From Elusimicrobiota bacterium (lineage in GTDB: Bacteria; Elusimicrobiota; Elusimicrobia; UBA1565; UBA9628), in assembly GCA_003452935.1 (NCBI GenBank), contig DMMY01000013.1:3528-17636 (forward strand): 14,109 nt of DNA, in the 5' to 3' direction. The position numbers and the translations under genes are program-made. Below the pieces are notes generated by a model that was given only the letters and a program-made list of their open reading frames with translations, did not search any database and was not told the origin of the DNA. Positions within the stretch are counted from its first letter, which is position 1. The number at the start of each line of letters is the position of its first letter. Of this stretch, positions 1 to 5,600 are shown in pieces.

Positions 1-338
1 AGCGGTACGTGAGCTGGGTTCAGTACGTCGTGAGACAGTACGGTCTCTATCTACCATGCGCGTTAGGAAACTTGAGAGGAGCCGACCATAGTACGAGAGG
101 ACCTGGTTGGACGGACCTCCTGTGTACCAGTTATCCCGCCAGGGGTAGCGCTGGGTAGCGGTGTCCGGAAGGGATAAACGCTGAAAGCATCTAAGCGTGA
201 AACCCGCCTCAAGATTAGGTTTCCCGCCCCGCAAGGGGCCTGAAGGACCCCGGAAGACTACCGGGTTGATAGGCCGCGAGTGTAAGCGCCGCGAGGCGTT
301 GAGCGAAGCGGTACTAATCGTCCGAGAGGCTTGGCCAT
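1..338 (+). rRNA. rrl: 23S ribosomal RNA, 3' end (partial)
   Basis: This is the last ~340 nt of large-subunit rRNA, cut by the window's left edge. The universal sarcin-ricin loop AGTACGAGAGGACC starts at 90. It is the elongation-factor docking site, so it is functionally linked to the EF-G and EF-Tu genes at the other end of the window. Other conserved domain VI signatures are GTCGTGAGACAGT near 28, GCTGAAAGCATCTAAGC near 180, TTGATAGGCC near 265 and GGTACTAAT near 310. The 3' boundary is set by alignment from memory to the E. coli end (GAGGCTTAACCTT, here GAGGCTTGGCCAT) and could be off by several bases. Identity is certain; the exact end is approximate. Confidence 0.97.
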
Positions 339-511
339 ATTCTTCGATCGTGTGTGGACGCCTGCGTTATTCTTTGAAAAATTAGGGTCAAACCCAGGGA
401 AGTTCGCCCCGCATAGGAATCGGGGCGATGTATGCTTCGGCTAAAGTGTCGGGGCATCCAACCATACTCCCGCCTTGAATTTAGCCCTTCGTCGTTTTTT
501 TTGAGGGCTTT
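339..511 (+). other. 23S-5S internal transcribed spacer
   Basis: The spacer contains no tRNA-like cloverleaf and no T-loop consensus. It has three small inverted repeats: GGGT/ACCC at 385-388 and 392-395; a perfect 7-bp CGCCCCG/CGGGGCG at 405-411 and 421-427; and GGCTAAA/TTTAGCC at 439-445 and 480-486. A competing 6-bp stem, AGCCCT (483-488) with AGGGCT (504-509), encloses a run of eight T at 495-502. These are most likely maturation structures for pre-23S and pre-5S. The T8 tract after the 439-486 hairpin looks like a weak intrinsic terminator, but that would be odd inside an rRNA operon. No protein-coding gene is supported here. Confidence 0.6.
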
Positions 512-665
512 GGTCAAGGGGCGAATGAGACCGGTGATATTTCCGATAGGGATACACCCGTTCCCATTCCGAACACGGCAGTTAAGCCTGTCAGGGCCGA
601 TGGTACTAACGCCCATCTCGGCGTTGGGAGAGTAGGTCGTCGCCGGTCTCGTCCGCCCCTTGACC
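512..665 (+). other. Precursor 5S processing stem
   Basis: The arms 512-538 and 639-665 pair over 27 positions, with a single A-C mismatch (524 with 653) and a few G-U pairs. Helix I of 5S is therefore extended about 15 bp outward into the flanks. Long duplexes of this kind around rRNAs are known substrates for double-strand-specific maturation nucleases (the RNase III or M5 classes). Which enzyme acts here cannot be told. There is no T-tract after the 3' arm, so it does not look like an intrinsic terminator. Confidence 0.7.
527..650 (+). rRNA. rrf: 5S ribosomal RNA
   Basis: Conserved 5S core sequences are visible: ACACCCGTTCCCATTCCGAA from 554, CACGGCAGTTAAGCC from 574, GCCGATGGTACT from 597 and GGGAGAGTAGGTCG near 626. 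The terminal helix I is formed by GAGACCGGTGAT (527-538) and GTCGCCGGTCTC (639-650). The mature ends are uncertain by about 5 nt on each side because the helix continues outward into the precursor; a typical 115-120 nt mature species fits inside these limits. The gene follows 23S on the same strand, as in a standard rrn operon. Confidence 0.95.
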
Positions 666-684
666 CAGAACCGTGACGTAACGC

Positions 685-1542
685 GTGAAGGGCATATTAT
701 GGCCGTTTGCCTTGCTGTTGCTCTCCGCCCACCCGGCGGCGGGCCAGTCATTGGCAACGACGGCTCGGCAAATGCCCAAGGGTTCTTTGAAAATACTGGC
801 TTACTACCAGGGAGCGCAGGAGCAGGCGGTCAACTTCAATATCGTGGCTCCGGCGGTTTGCGGCACACAGGCCGGCGGGGTGAGTTTCGCCTGCGGCCAG
901 GGCGGCGACGTCGAGGCCGAGGGCCGCGGCGGCGCCGGAATGATCAAGGTTTTGTTTCAGCCTTGGGACAGCTTGCAATATTACGCCGCGTTCGGCGTGG
1001 GAGATTACAGCCTCAGCGTGCCGTCTTCTACTATAACGAACACCTTGACCGGAGACAACCCGGGCACGATTCTGACGGCCGGCGTCAAGGCGGTTTTGTT
1101 TCCCGACACGGTGGTGACTCCGGCGATAGCGGTAGACGGAAGCGTTTCCAGGTCGCGCTATTGGTTCAATCGCCGCTTTCCTGGGGGGGGCGCACCGGGA
1201 AATATCGACCAACGTCTGGATTTGACGCAGTATCAGGTCGCGATCGAAGCCAGCCACATGTTTACGATAAAGGATGCCGATGAGAAGACGGATGAGAAGG
1301 CGGACCTGGTGGCGTGGCGCGGCGCGGGCTTGAAGCTGGAGCCTTACGGCGGGGTCAAGTGGAGCCGGATTCAATCGGATTTGAAGGATTTGACGGACGG
1401 AGGCCACGCCGGAGGGCAGGCGGATGCGGTTTCTCCGTTCGTGGGGTTGCGGGTCCCGATCTATCAGCATGAGGGGCTTTTTGCCGAAGCCTCGTTCGTG
1501 GGCGGTTATCAGTATGCGGCGGGTTTGGAGATACGCTTTTAG
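685..1542 (+). CDS. Predicted outer-membrane beta-barrel protein (285 aa)
   Basis: I do not recognise a named family. Residues 1-20 form a typical Sec signal peptide: Lys2, hydrophobic core ILWPFALLLLSA, and a likely signal peptidase I site after Ala-Ala-Gly20, with no lipobox Cys. The mature part alternates hydrophobic and polar residues in many amphipathic stretches with aromatic girdles. It ends in YQYAAGLEIRF, the C-terminal aromatic strand used as an outer-membrane assembly signal. Two cysteines (59 and 70) could form a disulfide in a loop. The start is GTG at 685, two codons after an in-frame TAA; no convincing Shine-Dalgarno precedes it, and no later start would keep the signal peptide intact. 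A G8 run at 1183-1190 (PGGG, residues 166-169) is in frame here. The gene ends 12 nt before rplJ, where rplK-rplA would normally stand. Coding and barrel character are likely; pore or structural function is unknown. Confidence 0.8.
   Translation: MKGILWPFALLLLSAHPAAGQSLATTARQMPKGSLKILAYYQGAQEQAVNFNIVAPAVCGTQAGGVSFACGQGGDVEAEGRGGAGMIKVLFQPWDSLQYYAAFGVGDYSLSVPSSTITNTLTGDNPGTILTAGVKAVLFPDTVVTPAIAVDGSVSRSRYWFNRRFPGGGAPGNIDQRLDLTQYQVAIEASHMFTIKDADEKTDEKADLVAWRGAGLKLEPYGGVKWSRIQSDLKDLTDGGHAGGQADAVSPFVGLRVPIYQHEGLFAEASFVGGYQYAAGLEIRF
1183..1190 (+). repeat. G8 homopolymer inside the barrel gene
   Basis: Eight consecutive G encode Pro166-Gly-Gly-Gly169 together with neighbouring bases. With eight G the frame joins an intact signal peptide to the C-terminal Phe strand. 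Losing one G would give a stop at 1223-1225; gaining one would give a stop at 1281-1283. Tracts of this type are known slipped-strand contingency loci in surface-protein genes of some Gram-negative bacteria. They are also common sites of sequencing error. Confidence 0.6.
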
Positions 1543-1543
1543 C

Positions 1544-1549
1544 AAGGGG
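1544..1549 (+). promoter_or_regulatory. Shine-Dalgarno of rplJ
   Basis: AAGGGG lies 5 nt before the ATG at 1555 and immediately after the upstream stop codon at 1540-1542. This fixes the rplJ start and makes translational coupling to the barrel gene possible. Confidence 0.75.
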
Positions 1550-1554
1550 TTGCG

Positions 1555-2100
1555 ATGAAATTGACGAAGAAAGAGAAGGTCGAGAAGTCCCAGAAAATGG
1601 CGGAAAGCCTCAAAGGCGCTCCCCATCTTTTCTTCACTGAGTACCAGGGCCTCAAATTCCAGGAGCTTGATGAACTGCGCGCGAAACTTCGTCCCTTGCG
1701 TTGCGGCTATGCGGTCATCAAGAACAGCCTGGTGCGCTACGCGCTCAAGAACGCCGGGCTCGATGTCGCGGACGCCAAGCTGCTCAAGGGGCCCGTCGGA
1801 ATGGTGGTTTCCCAAGGCGATGATCCGGTGGCCCCGGCCAAGGTCCTTGCCACTTTCGCCAAGCAGTATCCGTTTTTGAAAATCAAGGCCGGCTTGGTCA
1901 GCCAGAAATGGATCACCCCGGCTGAATGCCAGAAGCTCTCGACCTTGGGCTCCAAGCCCGAGCTGCTCGCCAAGCTCGCCGGAACCCTCTACTCGGCCGT
2001 GGCGCAGTCAGCCGGAGTGCTGCAGGCGCCCATTCGTGATATGGTGCTGGTCTTGAGCGCTTTGGAGGAGAAGAAGAAAAGCGAATCTCAAAACAACTGA
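1555..2100 (+). CDS. rplJ: 50S ribosomal protein L10
   Basis: L10 anchors the L7/L12 dimers to 23S rRNA and forms the base of the ribosomal stalk, which recruits translational GTPases such as EF-G and EF-Tu. The 181-aa length is normal for the family. The N-terminal rRNA-binding domain shows family hallmarks: FFTEYQGLKFQELDELRAKL at residues 26-45 and VIKNSL starting at residue 54. The C-terminal stretch (about 158-175, APIRDMVLVLSALEEKKK) is the amphipathic helix that binds L7/L12; its short length would suit two dimers rather than three, which is an inference. It is followed by rplL, its stalk partner, after 56 nt. Because the upstream ORF ends 12 nt earlier, a classical autoregulatory L10 leader would have to lie inside that ORF. 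Confidence 0.97.
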   Translation: MKLTKKEKVEKSQKMAESLKGAPHLFFTEYQGLKFQELDELRAKLRPLRCGYAVIKNSLVRYALKNAGLDVADAKLLKGPVGMVVSQGDDPVAPAKVLATFAKQYPFLKIKAGLVSQKWITPAECQKLSTLGSKPELLAKLAGTLYSAVAQSAGVLQAPIRDMVLVLSALEEKKKSESQNN

Positions 2101-2156
2101 GGCAGTCCCCCCGGGGGATAAAGCCCGCAGGCAGGGCGCTGTCCAAGGAGAATAAC
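2101..2156 (+). promoter_or_regulatory. Structured rplJ-rplL spacer with Shine-Dalgarno of rplL
   Basis: The 56-nt gap holds a perfect palindrome CCCCCGGGGG (2108-2117), a small GCCC/GGGC inverted repeat (2123-2126 with 2134-2137) and outer arms GGCAG/CTGTC (2101-2105 with 2139-2143). A strong AAGGAG at 2145-2150 follows, 6 nt before the rplL ATG. The Shine-Dalgarno sits just outside the potential structure, which would suit strong, independent translation of L7/L12, a protein needed in several copies per ribosome. A regulatory role for the structure is speculative. Confidence 0.5.
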
Positions 2157-2561
2157 ATGGCAACCGCAACGAAGTTGAGCAAGGAAGAGATCGTGGAAGC
2201 GATCGCGCAGCTCACCGTCATCGAACTGTCCGATCTCGTTAAGGCCGTCGAGGAGAAGTTCGGCGTGAAGGCCGCCGCCGTCGGCGCGGTCATGGCCGGC
2301 CCCGTCGCCGGAGCTCCCGCCGCCGGAGCCGCCGCCGCCGAGGAGAAGACCGACTTTACCGTGTTCCTTGCCGCCGTGCCCGCGGACAAGAAGATAGCGG
2401 TCATCAAGTCCGTGCGCGAGATCACGGGGCTGGGTCTCAAGGAAGCCAAGGATCTGGTGGAAGCCGCTCCCAAGGCCGTCAAAGAAGGCGTTGCCAAGGC
2501 CCAGGCCGAGGAGATGAAGAAGAAGCTCTCCGAGTCAGGCGCCACCGTCGAGTTGAGGTAA
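2157..2561 (+). CDS. rplL: 50S ribosomal protein L7/L12
   Basis: This is the multi-copy stalk protein that contacts EF-G, EF-Tu and IF2 and stimulates GTP hydrolysis on the ribosome. Its 134 aa compare with about 121 in E. coli. The N-terminal dimerisation and L10-binding helices span roughly residues 7-40 (LSKEEIVEAIAQLTVIELSD). The flexible hinge is a long Ala/Gly/Pro segment at about 41-62. The C-terminal factor-binding domain carries the family signature VIKSVREITGLGLKEAKDLV at about 83-102. The hinge accounts for part of the extra length. An AAGGAG 6 nt upstream supports the ATG chosen. It is separated from rpoB by an attenuator-like hairpin. Confidence 0.98.
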   Translation: MATATKLSKEEIVEAIAQLTVIELSDLVKAVEEKFGVKAAAVGAVMAGPVAGAPAAGAAAAEEKTDFTVFLAAVPADKKIAVIKSVREITGLGLKEAKDLVEAAPKAVKEGVAKAQAEEMKKKLSESGATVELR

Positions 2562-2598
2562 GAACGGACTGATGCCGTTATTCATGTAGCGCGCCGCA

Positions 2599-2646
2599 GG
2601 GGCTGTCCCTGGCCCGGCACATCGGGCCAGGGGCGGTTCTGTTTTC
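2599..2646 (+). terminator. rplL-rpoB attenuator (intrinsic terminator-like hairpin)
   Basis: The arms 2599-2616 and 2623-2640 pair over 18 consecutive positions: five G-U pairs near the base and a perfect 10-bp GC-rich top, CCCTGGCCCG/CGGGCCAGGG, with loop GCACAT. The stem is followed by GTTTTC (2641-2646). The short T-tract suggests partial rather than full termination. In E. coli a leaky terminator at this same position lets only a fraction of transcripts proceed into rpoBC, so that stalk proteins outnumber polymerase subunits. The position and structure match that arrangement; the leakiness is inferred. Confidence 0.75.
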
Positions 2647-2657
2647 AAAGAACAAGC

Positions 2658-2663
2658 GAGGGG
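2658..2663 (+). promoter_or_regulatory. Shine-Dalgarno of rpoB (decides a GTG start)
   Basis: GAGGGG lies 7 nt before the GTG at 2671. The next residues (KQIKFGKIPQ) already fit a bacterial beta N-terminus, so the GTG is preferred over any internal ATG. Confidence 0.7.
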
Positions 2664-2670
2664 TGAAAGA

Positions 2671-5600
2671 GTGAAACAGATCAAATTCGGAAAGATCCCG
2701 CAGGCCATGGAGCTTCCCGATCTGCTCGAGATGCAGAAGAAATCATTCCGGGACTTCCTGCAGCTTGAGACCGAGCCCGATCAGCGCAAGCTGTTGGGCT
2801 TGCAGGCCTCTTTCCTGGATGTTTTTCCGATTGAATCCAGCGACGGCAGCATGGTGCTGGACTTTGTCCGCTATGAGTTCGCTCCGCCTCGCTACGAGAA
2901 TCCCGAGGAAGCGCAGGCCCATGACGCCAGCTTCTCCCGGCCGCTCAAGGCCATACTGCGCCTCTCTTCCCGACAGCCCTCGGGCAAGCTCAAACAGATC
3001 ATGGAGCAGGAAGTCGTGCTCTGTGAGGTTCCCATGATGACGGAGACCGCCTCCTTCATCATCAACGGCGCCGAACGCGTCGTGGTCAGCCAGCTGCACC
3101 GCTCCCCCGGCATTATTTTCGAAGAGGACGAGGAGAAGAAGATCTCGTCCTTGGGCAAGAGGCTGTTTTTCGCCAAGGTCATTCCCTACCGAGGGGCCTG
3201 GGTCGAGTTCGAGTTCGACCTGAACAATATCATGTACGTTCGCATCGACCGCAAGAAAAAGTTCGAGGCCACCACCTTCCTGCGCGCCTGCGGAATCGAG
3301 ACCGATTCCGATATCCTCAAGATCTTCTATCCTTATGAAGAGGTGGCCGTCTCCTCCGAGACCATGATGGGGCTGTTGCACCGCATTTCGGTGGAGGACG
3401 TCGTGGACCAAAACTCGGGAGAGGTTCTGCTCGATGCCGGCAAGAAGATCACCCATGAGGCCATCAAGAGGATGCTCGACAAGGGCGTGCGGGCCATCAA
3501 GCTCTTAACGGGCGATCCAGAGAAGGAAGACCCCACCATACTCGAGACCTTGCGCAAGGACAAGATTAAGAGCGTCAAGGAGGCCCAGCAGGACATATAC
3601 AAAAAACTACGCGGCCAGGAATTCATCGTCCCCGGCCAGGCCGAGGCCTATCTCGACAACCTGCTGTTTAAAAATCTGCGCAAGTATGATCTGAGCAACG
3701 TCGGCCGCCATAAGATTCATGCCAAGCTCCACCATTTCCTCTGGAAGCTGGCCGCGCGCCGCGACGTGGTCTGCCGTCCCAACAACCGGCGCCACAAGTA
3801 TTTCGCCCTGCCGGCCTACAACCGCCGCACGCTTTGCATCGAGGATGTCGTGGCTACGATGCAGTATCTCATTGCGCTCAACTGCGGGATATCGCATTAT
3901 GCCGACGGCTTGCCCAAGACTACGACCATGCCGGTGCGGCCCGTTCCTTACGAAGCCGCCAGCGAGTTCAAGGCCATATTGCAGGAATACGCCAAGAAGA
4001 TCAACAAGGAAGCCCTGGAGAACATCCCGACTATCGACCTGCATGAAAAGGACTCGGATGAGGATCCCGAGGCGGCCAAGCAGGGCCTGAAAAAGGACCG
4101 CGTCTCGTTTTTTGACCTCAATGAGGCCGTGGCGCGTTGGCGGGATTCCGTGCCCACGTTCTTCGATCATAACTTCGCGGTCAAACTCGACGACATCGAT
4201 CATTTGGGCAACCGCCGCGTGCGCGGCGTGGGCGAACTCCTGGAAAATCAGATCCGCGTCGGTCTGGCCCAGATGTCGCGCGTCATCCGCGACCGCATGA
4301 GCGTGCAGGATAAGAGCACCCTGACCCCCCGAAATCTTCTCAACACCGCGCCCATGGTGGGCATACTGCGCAAGTTCTTCGGAACCTCGCAGCTTTCCCA
4401 GTTCATGGACCAGATCAACCCTCTCTCCGAGATCACGCACAAGCGCCGGCTCTCGGCTCTGGGCCCCGGCGGCCTCAATCGCAAGCGCGCGGGATTCGAG
4501 GTTCGCGACGTGCATCATACCCACTACGGGCGCATCTGCCCCATCGAGACTCCGGAAGGCCCGAACATCGGCTTGATCACGAGCCTGGCGACCTACGCGC
4601 GCATCAATGAGTTCGGTCTTATCGAGTCGCCTTACCGCAGGGTCGTCAAGGGCCGGCTGACTGGCGATGTCAACTACTTGGGCGCCGACGAGGAGTCCGG
4701 TCAGATGGTGGCGCAAGCCAACACCCCCTTGGCCGGGGAGCGTCTCGCCTCGGATTTGGCGAGCTGCCGCTCGCGGGGAGACTTCCCGCTGGTGGAGCCC
4801 GCACGCGTCGACTACATGGACATCTCCCCCATGCAGGTCGTCTCGGTTTCCGCGGCGCTCATCCCGTTTTTGGAGCATGATGACGCCAACCGGGCGCTCA
4901 TGGGCTGCAACATGCAGCGCCAGGCCGTGCCTCTGCTCGCCGCCGAGCCGCCGCTGGTCGCGACCGGCATCGAGGAGGCGGTGGCGCGCGATTCCGGCGC
5001 CTGCGTCACGGCCCGCCGCACCGGCCGGGTCATCTATTCGGCGGGCGACCTTATCGCCGTGCACCCCGAGGGGGCCAAGGAAAAAGACGGCATCGATCTC
5101 TACCAGCTGCGCAAGTATCGCCGCTCCAATCAGGACACCTGCATCAACCAGGTTCCCGCGGTCAAGACTGGAGACCATGTCAAGGCGGGCGGGGTCCTGG
5201 CCGACGGCCCGGGCACCAGCGACGGCCAGCTGGCATTGGGGCGCAATCTCCTGGTCGGCTTCATGCCCTGGGAGGGCTACAACTTCGAGGACGCCATTCT
5301 CATATCCGAGAGGCTGGTCAAGGACGACGTTTTTACCTCCATTCATATCACCGAGTTCGAGGTGGAGGCCCGCGACACCAAGCTCGGGGCCGAGGAAATC
5401 ACCCGGGACATCCCCAACGTGGGGGCCGAGGCTTTGGAGACCTTGGACGAGCAGGGCATCGTCATCCCCTCCACCAACGTGGCCCAGGGAGATATCCTGG
5501 TGGGCAAGGTGACGCCCAAGGGCGAACAGCAGCTTACCCCGGAAGAGAGGCTGCTCAAGGTGATCTTCGGCAAGAAAGCCGAGGACGTGCAGGACGCCTC

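Noticed and set aside
339..511. A tRNA gene in the 23S-5S spacer
   Set aside because: There is no GTTCRANNC T-loop, acceptor stem or anticodon arm in register; only short unrelated hairpins occur.
660..700. Promoter from TTGACC (660-665) and TATTAT (695-700) before the barrel gene
   Set aside because: The two boxes are 29 nt apart, TTGACC is part of the 5S precursor stem, and TATTAT lies inside the coding start. This is not a credible sigma-70-type promoter.
660..1283. Overlapping open frame on the + strand across the 5' half of the barrel gene
   Set aside because: Its product is Arg/Gly-rich with no signal peptide or domain, and it shadows the better-supported frame that has a signal peptide and a C-terminal barrel strand.
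4381..4470. Ile582 in the rifampicin pocket of beta, where E. coli has Asn518, as a possible resistance change
   Set aside because: This position varies naturally among bacteria (Asn, Thr, Val, Ile), and the main resistance positions (Asp580, His590, Ser595 here) are of the sensitive type.
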